From contig NZ_CP122960.1 of NCBI RefSeq assembly GCF_029854195.1, positions 2,424,001 through 2,488,000 of the forward strand: a stretch of 64,000 bases of DNA. The letters are read 5' to 3'. This DNA comes from Amylibacter sp. IMCC11727. GTDB taxonomy: Bacteria > Pseudomonadota > Alphaproteobacteria > Rhodobacterales > Rhodobacteraceae. Below the pieces are notes generated by a model. That model was not told the DNA's origin. It saw only the letters and a program-made list of their open reading frames with translations, and did not search any database. Below are positions 8,223-17,451 of the stretch, in pieces. Position 1 is the stretch's first letter. Each line of letters opens with the position of its first letter. A program made the translations under genes and the position numbers.

Positions 8223-8244
8223 GGCCCGCTATTCTCAGCGGGTC
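8223..8244. terminator. Hairpin terminator between convergent genes
   Basis: GGCCCGCT-ATTCTC-AGCGGGTC is an 8-bp stem containing one G-T pair, followed by TTT on the plus strand and AAA before it, so it can serve the small secreted gene and the convergent cimA gene ending at 8246. Confidence 0.65.
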
Positions 8245-8245
8245 T

Positions 8246-9874
8246 TTAACCTTGGGCCGACGCTCCATCGCGCAACAGCTTCCAATTGATCGCATCTGTT
8301 AGCGCCTCAAAACTGGCATCCACGATGTTTGCAGACACTCCCACGGTGGACCAACGCGCCCCATCCCCGTCTTCGCTGTCAATCACAACCCGCGTCACCG
8401 CCTCCGTGCCACTACCCGTGATCCGCACCTTAAAATCCACCAAATGCATGTCATCAATGATGCTTTGATACGGCCCCAAATCCCGTTCCAACGCCCGCCA
8501 AAGCGCGTTCACAGGTCCTTGGTCGTTGCCCACCGCGTCCATGCTTTCACTGGCAGACAGGTGTTTTTGCCCGCCAATATTCACCGCCACCACCGCTTCA
8601 GACAGGGTCATACGCCCTTTGCCTTCCACATGGGTGCGTTCCACTGTCACGCGATACCGCATGATCTCAAAAAACGTTGGCAAATCGCCCAGAACACGCC
8701 GCGCCAAAATCTCGAACGACGCCTGCGCCCCGTCATAGGCGTAGCCTTGATCTTCCCGCTCTTTAACAGCGTTCAAGATGTCCCCCAACCGCGCATCACC
8801 CTTTTCAACCGCAATCCCCGCATCCGTCAGCCGTTTCAACAGGTTCGACTGCCCCGCCTGATTGGACATGGGGATAATCCGTTCATTGCCCACACGGCTC
8901 GGCTCCACATGTTCATAGGTCGTCGGATCTTTCAAAATCGCACTGGCATGCAGCCCCGCCTTATGGGCAAAGGCACTGGCCCCCACATAAGCCGCCCATT
9001 TATGGGGCACACGGTTCAAAATATCGTCGAGCATCCGTGACACTTTCGTCAGCGAAGCCAAACCAGCCGCGCTCACACCCGTTTCAAACTGGCTCGCATA
9101 GGGTTCTTTCAGCAGCAAAGTCGGAATGATCGCCGTTAGGTTCGCATTGCCGCAGCGTTCCCCCAGCCCATTCAACGTCCCTTGAATATGCCGCGCGCCC
9201 GCATCCACCGCCGCCAGCGTGTTGGCCACCGCCATTTCCGTGTCATTATGCGTGTGAATTCCCAGATGATCGCCCGGAATCCCGCTTTCAATCACCGCCG
9301 CCGTGGCCGCACGTACCTCTGCAGGCAGCGCCCCGCCATTGGTGTCACACAGCACGATCCAGCGACACCCCGCATCAAACGCCGCCTTCGCCGCCTTCAA
9401 CGCATAGTCAGGATTGGCCTTAAACCCATCAAAGAAATGCTCGCAGTCAAACAAGGCTTCCCGCCCGCTCGCCACGATATGCTTGAAACTCTCCGCGATG
9501 TTTTCAAGGTTCTCCTCCAGCGTTATGCCCAGCGCCTTGGTCACATGAAAATCATGTGTCTTACCCACCAGACACACCGCAGGCGTATTGGCATTCATCA
9601 CCGCCGCCAAAACATCATCATTCGCCGCAGACCGCCCGGCACGCTTGGTCATCCCAAACGCCGTAAACGTAGCATGGCTCAACTTTGGCGCCGCCGCAAA
9701 GAAATCACTGTCCGTCGGATTGGCCCCAGGCCACCCGCCCTCCACATAATCAATCCCCAGCTCATCGAGCGCATGGGAAATGCGGATTTTGTCCTCAGCG
9801 GTAAAGTCGACACCTTGCGTTTGTTGGCCATCGCGAAGGGTTGTGTCGAAAAGGTAAAGGCGCTCGCGGATCAT
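8246..9874 (-). CDS. cimA: (R)-citramalate synthase
   Basis: A 542-residue protein of the HMG-CoA-lyase-like TIM-barrel family. It begins LFDTTLRDGQQTQG (metal and acyl-donor site) and has the HTHNDTEMA metal motif and the GLGERCGNANL segment. The C-terminal LeuA-type regulatory domain covers about residues 410-540. The length and the LRDGQQTQG variant fit CimA rather than 2-isopropylmalate synthase. The reaction condenses pyruvate with acetyl-CoA to citramalate, a threonine-independent route to isoleucine. The ATG at 9874 has GAGGT six bases upstream. It lies downstream of cysS, separated by a repeat element. Confidence 0.9.
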   Translation of the reverse strand: MIRERLYLFDTTLRDGQQTQGVDFTAEDKIRISHALDELGIDYVEGGWPGANPTDSDFFAAAPKLSHATFTAFGMTKRAGRSAANDDVLAAVMNANTPAVCLVGKTHDFHVTKALGITLEENLENIAESFKHIVASGREALFDCEHFFDGFKANPDYALKAAKAAFDAGCRWIVLCDTNGGALPAEVRAATAAVIESGIPGDHLGIHTHNDTEMAVANTLAAVDAGARHIQGTLNGLGERCGNANLTAIIPTLLLKEPYASQFETGVSAAGLASLTKVSRMLDDILNRVPHKWAAYVGASAFAHKAGLHASAILKDPTTYEHVEPSRVGNERIIPMSNQAGQSNLLKRLTDAGIAVEKGDARLGDILNAVKEREDQGYAYDGAQASFEILARRVLGDLPTFFEIMRYRVTVERTHVEGKGRMTLSEAVVAVNIGGQKHLSASESMDAVGNDQGPVNALWRALERDLGPYQSIIDDMHLVDFKVRITGSGTEAVTRVVIDSEDGDGARWSTVGVSANIVDASFEALTDAINWKLLRDGASAQG

Positions 9875-9896
9875 GATAACACCTCAAACCTGAAAC

Positions 9897-10020
9897 TTGG
9901 CCGTGCGCCGCTCGGCCTGCGCCGATCCCACTGCGTTGGCAGCAAGTTGCTTACAACTTGCGAGAAACGGGCCCCACAGGAGGCGCATTCGCGCCACCCG
10001 AGGTCGGCGAAGGCCTGTGT
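9897..10020. repeat. Dispersed inverted-repeat element, copy 1
   Basis: The gap between cysS and cimA holds an element with near-inverted ends: GGCCTGCGCCGA at 9914-9925 against TCGGCGAAGGCC at 10004-10015 (11 of 12 pair). Its right end shares the 15-base core CCACCCGAGGTCGGC (9994-10008) with the cluster at 44598-44612, and its left end TGGCCGTGCGCCGCTCGGCC resembles the 44473-44495 sequence. No ORF is present. Confidence 0.6.
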
Positions 10021-10031
10021 TGAATCACTAC

Positions 10032-11429
10032 TCATTCCGAAACACCGTTTAATTTACTCAGATCAACTTCAGGCCCCGCCACCAACAAAATGCCTTCTTT
10101 ACCCATTTGAACTGATACTCCCGCATTTGAAAGAAGGGCTTTCAAACGATCAACTTCTGAAAAATCCTTGGTCTCCATCGCAAGAGATCGCACCTCTGTC
10201 AGCTTCTTTTGCCATTGATCCAAAACGACGCCACCGCGGTTTATCCAATCGCCCATGTTGGGAGATAGAAGACCCAGCAAAAGTGCGCTGGCCTTCAAAG
10301 TCGCCCAGTCTTTTTTGGCGGCAAGGTCATGCAAGAGTGAAATTGCACCTGGTGTGTTCAAGTCGTCGGACAAGACTTCCAGAAACTCAGCGCTTGGCTT
10401 TCCATCACCTTGAGCGTCAATGGCATCGCGCCATTTACTCAAAGTCCGCGCCGCCTCTTTCGCCTTCTTTTCCGTCCAATCCATCGGTTTCCGATAATGT
10501 GTCCCTAAGAACACAAACCGAATAACCTCACCCGGATATCCTTGATCAATCAACTCCCGCACCGAAAAGAAATTCCCCAAGCTCTTGGACATCTTCTTGC
10601 CCTCCACCTGCAACATCTCATTGTGCATCCACACCTGCGCAAAGTCCTCCTCCGACCCGCAAGCGCACGACTGCGCCTTCTCATTTTCATGATGCGGAAA
10701 CGCAAGGTCCAATCCGCCTCCATGGATATCAAACCGCTTGCCAAACAGCTTCTCCGCCATTGCAGAACACTCAATATGCCAACCGGGTCGCCCCCGCCCC
10801 CACGGGCTGTCCCAACCGGGCTGCTCCGCGTCAGACGGCTTCCACAACACAAAATCCATCGGATTGCGCTTATAGGGTGCCACTTCAACCCGCGCGCCCG
10901 CAATCATGTCATCCACAGACCGCCCCGACAGAGAGCCATAGTTCTCATACGACGTCACATCAAACAGCACGTGCCCCTCGGCTTCATACGCATGCCCGCG
11001 CTCAATCAGCATAGCCGACATATCCACCATCTCTTGAATATACTCGGTCGCCCGCGGCGCATGATCAGGCTCAAGGTTCCCAAGCGCCCCCATATCCTCC
11101 AGATACCACGCAATGGTTTCATCCGTGCGCTCCTGCACCAACTCCTCCAACGTGCCAGCGGCCCCCGCCTCTTTGCGCGCCGCTGCGGTTGCGTTGATCT
11201 TGTCATCTACATCGGTGAAATTGCGCGCATATTGCACATGGCCTTCGCCATACACCTCACGCAGCAAACGATAGAGAACATCAAACACAATCACAGGCCG
11301 CGCATTGCCAATATGGGCGCGATCATACACCGTTGGTCCGCACACATACATGCGCACGTCCTTTTTATCCAAAGGCGTAAAGACCTCTTTTTTGCGGGTC
11401 TTCGTGTTATACAGTTTAATCTCGGTCAT
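10032..11429 (-). CDS. cysS: Cysteine--tRNA ligase
   Basis: A 465-residue class I aminoacyl-tRNA synthetase. The HIGH-type motif is HIGN at residues 39-42, preceded by the zinc ligand Cys30 in YVCGPTVY. KMSKS appears as KMSKSLGN near residue 267, and the zinc-site pattern WHIECSAM and HHENEKAQS are present. It charges tRNA-Cys in the cytoplasm. The ATG has AAGGA six bases upstream. Length is typical for the family. The 307-base region upstream contains an inverted repeat that could affect expression. Confidence 0.96.
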   Translation of the reverse strand: MTEIKLYNTKTRKKEVFTPLDKKDVRMYVCGPTVYDRAHIGNARPVIVFDVLYRLLREVYGEGHVQYARNFTDVDDKINATAAARKEAGAAGTLEELVQERTDETIAWYLEDMGALGNLEPDHAPRATEYIQEMVDMSAMLIERGHAYEAEGHVLFDVTSYENYGSLSGRSVDDMIAGARVEVAPYKRNPMDFVLWKPSDAEQPGWDSPWGRGRPGWHIECSAMAEKLFGKRFDIHGGGLDLAFPHHENEKAQSCACGSEEDFAQVWMHNEMLQVEGKKMSKSLGNFFSVRELIDQGYPGEVIRFVFLGTHYRKPMDWTEKKAKEAARTLSKWRDAIDAQGDGKPSAEFLEVLSDDLNTPGAISLLHDLAAKKDWATLKASALLLGLLSPNMGDWINRGGVVLDQWQKKLTEVRSLAMETKDFSEVDRLKALLSNAGVSVQMGKEGILLVAGPEVDLSKLNGVSE

Positions 11430-11736
11430 CGGTCGTCCTTAACGCACACGCACTTTATCCGTGGCGGACCTATCACTCGTTATCTGTTTAGGAAATAGAG
11501 AAGCAGTCCGCCTGACACAGTCAGTGGATAATGCAAATACAGCAAATGATGCTTTTGTTTCTCATGGCGCCGACCATACCCCAGCCGCCTCAAAAAACAA
11601 CCCTAACAATTCACATACGCCTTAACGTCTTTTTCTTGGTCCAAATATCCAATATTTACCGCCGCCAACCACACCCCCTTGCAGAATCCCCTCAAACCCC
11701 GTTTCCATCGGATCAACATCATCAGGGAAACCGCCC
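11430..11736. other. Intergenic region between divergent cysS and an aminotransferase
   Basis: This 307-base gap has no convincing gene. It holds an inverted repeat, GGCGGAC (11463-11469) with GTCCGCC (11506-11512), a small hairpin CTGAC-ACA-GTCAG at 11512-11524, and a copy of the dispersed motif at 11631-11650. Promoters for both flanking genes should lie here but no clear -35/-10 pair stands out. Confidence 0.5.
11631..11650. repeat. Dispersed intergenic motif, copy B
   Basis: TTTTCTTGGTCCAAATATCC, about 85 bases upstream of the aminotransferase gene. It differs by one base within the core from copy F near 55071. Confidence 0.55.
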
Positions 11737-12909
11737 ATGAAACTCTCAAATCGCATCCAATCCATTACCGGCGACGGATCAGACGGCTGGGATATCCTCT
11801 ATCGGTCGCGCGATATGATCGACGCGGGCATTCCAGTGCTCGAACTCACCATCGGCGAACACGACAACCGCACCGATCCATCCATCATCGACGAAATGTA
11901 TCGCAGCGCCAAAGCGGGCAACACAGGCTACGCCGCTGTGCCAGGCAACACCGATTTAAGAGAAGCCATCGCGGCGCGGGTTCAAGCACAATCAGGCGTT
12001 CCAACAACCAAAGACAATGTGATCGTCACCACAGGGGGCCAAGCCGCCCTGTTTGCCGCCCATCTCGCCTTGCTTGATCACGGCGACACGGGTTTGTTCA
12101 TGGACCCTTACTACGCAACCTACCCTGGCGGCATCCGCTCCATTGGGTCAAAATCCTTGGCCGTTCCAACCCATTCCGATCACAATTTCCAACCACAACG
12201 GGCCGATCTGGAACCGCTGGCTAAATCTGCAAAATCCCTGCTGATCAACTCGCCGAACAACCCCACAGGCGTCATTTATTCGCGCGAAACACTCGAAATG
12301 ATCTGTGATGTGTGCCTGACAAATGATGTGGTTCTGGTGTCAGATGAGGTTTACGACACCCAAGTCTGGGAAGGCGAGCATATCTCGCCGCGCAGCTTGC
12401 CCAACATGGCCGACAATTGTTTTGTTATTGGCTCCATGTCGAAATCCCACGCCATGACAGGTTGGCGCGTGGGTTGGATCATCGGCCCAAAAGACGCCAT
12501 TGATCGCATTCTTGATCTGTCTACAATCAACACCTACGGCGTGCCGGGCTTCATCCAAGATGCCGCCACCTTTGCGCTCACCAATGGCACCGAACTGGAA
12601 ACCGAAGTGGCCAATGTGTTTCGCAACCGCCTGTTAATGGCACGCGAAATTTTGAAAGACGAAACCGACATTCGCTTGATCCCCGCGCAAGGGGCCATGT
12701 ATCTGATGCTTGATATCCGCGCCACGGGCCTGTCAGGCGATGATTTCGCCGATCAACTGCTGACCCAAGAACACATCGCCGTTATGCCAGGGGAAAGTTT
12801 TGGTGCATCGGCTGCGGGTCACATTCGTGTGGCCATGACTATCCCCGATGACGATTTCAAAACCGCCCTCACGCGCCTTATTGCGTTTGCCAAATCAAAG
12901 ATTGCTTAA
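11737..12909 (+). CDS. PLP-dependent aminotransferase, class I/II
   Basis: A 390-residue fold-type I aminotransferase of the AspC group. Recognisable elements are VTTGGQAALFAAHLAL, the NSPNNPTGVIYS loop, SDEVYDTQVW (the aspartate that binds the PLP ring nitrogen), and SMSKSHAMTGWRVGW, where Lys236 forms the PLP Schiff base; the following Arg belongs to the phosphate-binding site. The amino donor cannot be fixed from sequence. It heads a plus-strand trio with an NTF2-like protein and a PEP-mutase-family lyase, with gaps of 2 and 4 bases. Confidence 0.9.
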   Translation: MKLSNRIQSITGDGSDGWDILYRSRDMIDAGIPVLELTIGEHDNRTDPSIIDEMYRSAKAGNTGYAAVPGNTDLREAIAARVQAQSGVPTTKDNVIVTTGGQAALFAAHLALLDHGDTGLFMDPYYATYPGGIRSIGSKSLAVPTHSDHNFQPQRADLEPLAKSAKSLLINSPNNPTGVIYSRETLEMICDVCLTNDVVLVSDEVYDTQVWEGEHISPRSLPNMADNCFVIGSMSKSHAMTGWRVGWIIGPKDAIDRILDLSTINTYGVPGFIQDAATFALTNGTELETEVANVFRNRLLMAREILKDETDIRLIPAQGAMYLMLDIRATGLSGDDFADQLLTQEHIAVMPGESFGASAAGHIRVAMTIPDDDFKTALTRLIAFAKSKIA

Positions 12910-12911
12910 CC

Positions 12912-13289
12912 ATGCCTGTGCCCAGCCAAAAAATCACCAACCTGACCCAATCCTTCTGCACCGCATGGACAGACCGCGACGCCTTTGCCGTGGCTGGCCT
13001 GTTCGAAGCGGATGCCACATTTTTGGTAAACGGAACCCCCGCCAAAGACCCCAAAGCCATCGCCGACGTGGCCGATGGGTTTTTCACGCTGTTTCCCGAC
13101 CTGCACTTCATGGCCGATGACACCCGCATCGCCAGCCCCAATGCGCTTTTGTCTTGGACCTTTTATGGCCACCATCAAAAAACCAAATCCTTCACAAAAC
13201 TCAGCGGATGGATCACACTGGTGGCATCGGACACGGGCAAAATCGCCACGGCCCAGATGTTCTATGATCCAAGTGCTTTAAAAGGATAA
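12912..13289 (+). CDS. NTF2-like (SnoaL/ketosteroid-isomerase fold) protein
   Basis: A 125-residue protein with the compact NTF2-like pattern: an N-terminal helix (TQSFCTAWTDRDAFAVAGLFEADATF), then strands with DVADGFFTLFPDLHFMADDTRI and a C-terminal SGWITLVASDTGKIATAQMFYD. Members serve as small isomerases, cyclases or binding proteins, so function is open. It starts two bases after the aminotransferase stop and is followed four bases later by the lyase gene, so it probably serves the same pathway. Confidence 0.75.
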   Translation: MPVPSQKITNLTQSFCTAWTDRDAFAVAGLFEADATFLVNGTPAKDPKAIADVADGFFTLFPDLHFMADDTRIASPNALLSWTFYGHHQKTKSFTKLSGWITLVASDTGKIATAQMFYDPSALKG

Positions 13290-13293
13290 CACG

Positions 13294-14118
13294 ATGTCCC
13301 ATGATCCCGGCCCCGCCTTTCGCGCCCTGCACCAGCCTGGCAATCCATTCATCCTTGCCAATGCGTGGGACGCGGGCAGCGCCAAAATGCTCGCCGCTCT
13401 GGGCGCACAGGCGTTGGCAACCACATCGGGTGGACACGCCTTTACCCTTGGCCGCCCAGACATGGGCACAGTTACGCGCGATGAAGCACTGGCCCATGCC
13501 CAAGACCTTGTGGCCGCAACACCGCTGCCTGTGTCAGGGGACTTTGAAAACGGCTATGGCGATGCGCCTGAAACAGTGGCTGAAACCATTCGACTGGCAT
13601 GCGAAGCGGGTTTGGCGGGCTGTTCTATTGAAGACACGGCCTTTGACACCGACACGGCCTATGCGTTTGATTTTGCCGTGGAGCGGATCAAAGCGGCCGT
13701 GGCCGCAACCCGTGCTCTGCCACGCGATTTCGTTTTGGTGGCCCGCGCCGATGGCATCATGAACGGCTATTACGACGTGGAAGAAGCGATCCGCCGTCTG
13801 CAAGCCTTTGATGCGGCGGGGGCAGATTGTCTCTATGCGCCTTTCCCAAAATCCGTGGACGATCTGCGCCGCATCGTGGCCTGCACGGACAAACCGATCA
13901 ACGCCCTGACCGCCGGCCCTGTGTTTAGCAAAGTAACCCGTGCGGACTATGCCGCCATGGGCGTTGCGCGCATTTCGCTCGGCTCGGCTTTGGCCCGCGT
14001 CACGCAGCAATCCTTGATTGATGCGGCAACGCCCCTGCTGGCAGCGGGTGATTTTTCCACTTTGGGCACTGCAGCAGATCGCGCCACCGTTGATGCCATG
14101 TTGAGCACCCCATCCTAA
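13294..14118 (+). CDS. Isocitrate lyase/PEP mutase-family protein
   Basis: A 274-residue TIM-barrel protein of the PEP mutase/isocitrate lyase superfamily. PFILANAWDAGSAKMLAALGAQALATTSG opens the barrel; SGDFENGYGDAPE carries the Mg-binding acidic residues, and CSIEDTAF and LVARADGIMNG follow. The catalytic KKCGH loop of isocitrate lyase is not seen, so it is neither ICL nor methylisocitrate lyase. An oxaloacetate-type or phosphonopyruvate-type lyase activity is possible. AAAGGA precedes the ATG. Confidence 0.85.
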   Translation: MSHDPGPAFRALHQPGNPFILANAWDAGSAKMLAALGAQALATTSGGHAFTLGRPDMGTVTRDEALAHAQDLVAATPLPVSGDFENGYGDAPETVAETIRLACEAGLAGCSIEDTAFDTDTAYAFDFAVERIKAAVAATRALPRDFVLVARADGIMNGYYDVEEAIRRLQAFDAAGADCLYAPFPKSVDDLRRIVACTDKPINALTAGPVFSKVTRADYAAMGVARISLGSALARVTQQSLIDAATPLLAAGDFSTLGTAADRATVDAMLSTPS

Positions 14119-14129
14119 GCCCCGCACAC

Positions 14130-14609
14130 TTACGGTTTTACATAGGCCGAACCAAAGTGGAACAGGTTGCCTTTGTGCTTGATGCGCACGTTGGATCGGT
14201 CCAGATGATAGCCGCGCCTTTCGAGGATTTGGCGCACCATATGCCCGATCATTTGGCGCAATTTCACAGACGTTGCCACCTTGGGGCAGTGCCGCTTTAA
14301 CAGAGGCGACAGTGGCTCAATCGCAGGGCGGCGCAAATAACTCGCGGTTTCCATGATCAAAATCACATGCTCTTGGTGCAGCCAAGTCCACAAGGATTGA
14401 CCATCAAGATGCGCAAATGTGTTTGCGAATTTGTCAGGTCGATAGGGCGGAATAGCGGGTTTCGCGAAGTCTGTTTGCACTATTTTTTTTTGAGAGTCTT
14501 TTTTCGCCATTTGAGGATCCTTTTCTTCGTGCAGATGGGAGACTTTCATGGGTCTAGCTTCTTCAGGTTGCCAAACCGTTAATTCAGACGCTTTCGCTAG
14601 AAGCTTCAT
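14130..14609 (-). CDS. Uncharacterised protein
   Basis: A 159-residue basic protein I cannot assign. The first 40 residues are charged and probably disordered, with later in-frame ATGs that could be the real start (MKVSH, or MAKKDSQ near residue 34). The rest looks like one folded domain, from GQSLWTWLHQEHVILIMETASYLRRP to the C-terminal GNLFHFGSAYVKP, with a cluster of His, Arg and Lys. It lies alone, convergent with the PEP-mutase gene. Confidence 0.5.
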   Translation of the reverse strand: MKLLAKASELTVWQPEEARPMKVSHLHEEKDPQMAKKDSQKKIVQTDFAKPAIPPYRPDKFANTFAHLDGQSLWTWLHQEHVILIMETASYLRRPAIEPLSPLLKRHCPKVATSVKLRQMIGHMVRQILERRGYHLDRSNVRIKHKGNLFHFGSAYVKP

Positions 14610-14734
14610 TTATGACGCTTCATAAATGCAGTGTCTTAATCTTTAAAATGCCCCATGCCCCAACCTTGCACTCGCTTCTCTTGCACGCCTCTTCACTCGC
14701 CGCTATCATTAATTAACATGTTAGCGAGATACCC

Positions 14735-16156
14735 ATGAAATACGCCGATTACGCCAAATGGACCAACCGCGCCACACAGTGGATCGAAACTCATTTCGCA
14801 ACGCTGCGCGACAAACCCGTGCGGGCCCAAACGCAGATCGGGGAGATTGCGGCGCGTTTGCCCGCGTCGCCCCCCGAACACGCAACGGATATGGAAACGA
14901 TCATCGCGGATTTCGAACACATTGTCCCTGATGGTATAACCCATTGGCAACACCCGCGTTTCTTTGCGTATTTCCAATCAAACGCGGCCCCTGCTTCGAT
15001 GATTGCAGAACAACTCACCAACGCAATCGCCGCGCAATGTATGCTCTGGCAAACCTCACCAGCGGCCACAGAAATCGAACAGGTGATGATTGATTGGTTT
15101 CGCCAAGCCATGGCCCTGCCAGACGGTTTCAAAGGCGTGATCCAAGACAGCGCCAGTTCCGCAACCCTGTCCGCCGTTCTCACTATGCGCGAACGCGCCA
15201 CAGGGTTTACTGGCAATGACACAGGCCTTTCCACACAGCCGCGCTTGCGAATTTATTGCTCTGAACAGGTGCATTCCTCGATTGATAAGGCCTGTTGGGT
15301 CGCAGGCATTGGCCAAGACAATTTGATCAAAATCCCAACGAATAGCGCCTATCAAATGGACCCCGCCGCGCTCCAATCCGCCATCACTGCGGACCGCGCT
15401 GCGGGGCATACGCCCGCTGGCGTCATCCTTTGCACAGGCGGCACATCTATCGGCGCGTGCGATGATCTGCCCCCCGTCCTCGCCATCTCGCGGGCCGAGG
15501 ACTTATACACCCATCTTGATGCCGCTTGGGCAGGCTCTGCCATGATCTGCCCCGAATTGCGCGACATTTGGGTCGGTGCAGAAAACTGCGATAGCATCGT
15601 GTTTAATCCGCACAAATGGCTGGGTGCGAATTTCGATTGCTCCATTCAGTTCCTCAAAGACCCAGACATTCAGCGCCGCACTATGGGCCTGCGCCCGTCT
15701 TATCTCGAAACACCGCAAGCCTCTGAAATCACAAACTTTAACGAATGGACTGTGCCACTTGGCCGTCGCTTTCGTGCGCTAAAACTCTGGTTTTTGGTGC
15801 GTGCCTACGGGCTCGAAGGCTTGCGCGAACGGATGCGCAATCACGTTAAATGGGCCCAAGAGCTAGAGGCCAAACTCGCCGCCCATCCCGATTTCACCAT
15901 CACTACCCACAGCCGCCTGTCGCTCTTCACATTCCAGCACACCCCTGCAAACGCGGACCCAAACACTGCCTCCGCCAATCTCTTGCAGAAAATCAATGAT
16001 GATGGGCGTATTTACCTCACTCAAACCCTGCACAACGGCGCCTTCGTGATCCGTTTCGTAGCGGGTCAGTTTGATTGCACGCGCGATGATGTTATGCTTG
16101 CCTATGACGTCATTACAGAACTGGCAAACAGCGCCCCCACAGGCGATCAGTCCTAA
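14735..16156 (+). CDS. PLP-dependent group II decarboxylase (aromatic amino acid type)
   Basis: A 473-residue fold-type I decarboxylase. HWQHPRFFAYFQSNAAPASMIAE near the N-terminus, DSASSATLSAVLTMRE, and HLDAAWAGSAMICPE are typical of aromatic-L-amino-acid/tyrosine decarboxylases. Lys294 in FNPHKWLGANFDCS is the PLP lysine. It likely decarboxylates an aromatic amino acid to the amine, in the cytoplasm. The gene stands alone downstream of a convergent unknown, and the next gene is unrelated in role. Confidence 0.9.
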   Translation: MKYADYAKWTNRATQWIETHFATLRDKPVRAQTQIGEIAARLPASPPEHATDMETIIADFEHIVPDGITHWQHPRFFAYFQSNAAPASMIAEQLTNAIAAQCMLWQTSPAATEIEQVMIDWFRQAMALPDGFKGVIQDSASSATLSAVLTMRERATGFTGNDTGLSTQPRLRIYCSEQVHSSIDKACWVAGIGQDNLIKIPTNSAYQMDPAALQSAITADRAAGHTPAGVILCTGGTSIGACDDLPPVLAISRAEDLYTHLDAAWAGSAMICPELRDIWVGAENCDSIVFNPHKWLGANFDCSIQFLKDPDIQRRTMGLRPSYLETPQASEITNFNEWTVPLGRRFRALKLWFLVRAYGLEGLRERMRNHVKWAQELEAKLAAHPDFTITTHSRLSLFTFQHTPANADPNTASANLLQKINDDGRIYLTQTLHNGAFVIRFVAGQFDCTRDDVMLAYDVITELANSAPTGDQS

Positions 16157-16187
16157 TCGCCACCCAAAACGAACAAAGCTTAACCAC

Positions 16188-17273
16188 ATGACATTTTTAC
16201 AAAAAATCTTCCTCACCCTCTGCTTCACGGTTCTTTTGCCTTTAACCGTTTCCGCTCAAACCTATCCGAATTATCAATCTCTTTATGTGAATGACTTTGC
16301 CGATATCATCGGCGCACAGTCTGAAAAACGCATCGAAGCCATGCTGCGAGACGCCAAACGGGATCGCGATCTCGAAGTCACCGTGGTGACAATCAATCGC
16401 CGCTCCGATTACGGCTCCAGCAGCTCTATCGCCACCTTTGCCACAGGCTTGTTCAACAGTTGGGGCGTTGGCAATCCAGATCGTAATGATGGTATCTTGA
16501 TCCTTGTCTCCAAAGAAGATCGAGAAATGCGCATCGCTTTGGGGTCTGGCTATCCAGCGCGCTACGACGACCGTGCTAAAAACGTCATCGACAATTACTT
16601 CCTGCCCTATTTTCGCGATGGGCGCTATTCCTCTGGAATCGAAGCAGGCACCAAAGAAACTCTAAAACGTTTGGTGCTCGATTACGGCCCAGACAATCGC
16701 CCAACGCTGAAATCCCGCATAAAAAACGAAACCACGCACATCTCGGAAAACGCCAGAAACGGCGGGCTTTGGGCCTGGATTTTGGGCGCTTTGGGCCTTG
16801 GCGGTGGGGGCGTCGGGTTTAAAATGTTCCGCCGCTGGCAACGGTTCCGCCCCCGCATCTGCGACACGTGCGGACGCAAAATGCGCCGCTTAGCCGAAAC
16901 AGACGAAGACGCCTACCTCGCCCAAGGGGAAATCGTCGAAGAGGCCATCAAATCAAAAGACTACGATGTCTGGTACTGCGCCTATGATGAACGCACCCGC
17001 GTCGAAGGTTATCCAAAATGGTTCACGGGCTACGCCACATGCCCGTCTTGCAATTATTACACACTGCATTCTAAACGGCGCACGTTGGTGGCGGCCACAA
17101 CCTCTTCCACAGGCCGCGCAGAAGTCACGTATGATTGCAAAAACTGCGACCACCACAAAGTCGAAACCGTCACCATTCCCAAAGTCTCCACAAGCTCCTC
17201 CTCAAGCGGAGGAAGCAGCGGCGGCTTTAGCGGCGGATCCTCCTCTGGCGGTGGTGCAAGCGGCAGCTGGTAA
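16188..17273 (+). CDS. TPM-domain protein with inserted zinc ribbons
   Basis: A 361-residue envelope protein. An N-terminal signal peptide (about 22 residues, ending VSA-Q) precedes a TPM (YgcG/Psb32-like) domain with VNDFADIIGAQSEKRIEAML and GILILVSKEDREMRIALGSGYPARYDD. A membrane span follows near residue 195 (LWAWILGALGLGGGG). The cytoplasmic tail carries cysteine pairs CDTC, CPSC and CKNC, a zinc-ribbon-like insertion, and ends in a Ser/Gly-rich stretch with a terminal SGSW, common in this family. The start is ATG 16188; a longer reading would run into the decarboxylase gene. Confidence 0.82.
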   Translation: MTFLQKIFLTLCFTVLLPLTVSAQTYPNYQSLYVNDFADIIGAQSEKRIEAMLRDAKRDRDLEVTVVTINRRSDYGSSSSIATFATGLFNSWGVGNPDRNDGILILVSKEDREMRIALGSGYPARYDDRAKNVIDNYFLPYFRDGRYSSGIEAGTKETLKRLVLDYGPDNRPTLKSRIKNETTHISENARNGGLWAWILGALGLGGGGVGFKMFRRWQRFRPRICDTCGRKMRRLAETDEDAYLAQGEIVEEAIKSKDYDVWYCAYDERTRVEGYPKWFTGYATCPSCNYYTLHSKRRTLVAATTSSTGRAEVTYDCKNCDHHKVETVTIPKVSTSSSSSGGSSGGFSGGSSSGGGASGSW

Positions 17274-17310
17274 TCTGCCAAAAACGACACTTCTGCCGCA
17301 AACAGACGTG

Positions 17311-17339
17311 TTGACCCTGCCAAACTGTCGCAGTCTGAT
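17311..17339 (+). promoter_or_regulatory. Candidate sigma-70-type promoter for the MttB-family gene
   Basis: TTGACC at 17311-17316 and TCTGAT at 17334-17339 are separated by 17 bases. The -35 is good and the -10 weak. It lies 156 bases before the methyltransferase ATG and just ahead of a possible 29-codon leader ORF at 17362-17451. Confidence 0.35.
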
Positions 17340-17361
17340 CGCAGCTAAGACAGAGACAGAC

Positions 17362-17451
17362 ATGATTGATCTTAACTGGATGACACACCTCATTTCGCGC
17401 ACCATTGGCGCAAACCGTGGGCGTGCGGCACGTGGATCGCCACAGGCGTAA
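17362..17451 (+). CDS. Possible 29-codon leader ORF
   Basis: ATG to TAA reading of 29 residues (starts MIDLNWMTHL, ends RGSPQA) between a promoter-like pair and the MttB-family gene. The ribosome-binding site is weak, and the peptide contains no run of one amino acid that would suggest classical attenuation. It may be chance. Confidence 0.2.
   Translation: MIDLNWMTHLISRTIGANRGRAARGSPQA

Noticed and set aside
9182..10525. Long plus-strand ORF (447 codons) opposite cimA and cysS
   Set aside because: It spans two well-recognised genes on the other strand and the intergenic repeat; no protein family is visible in it.
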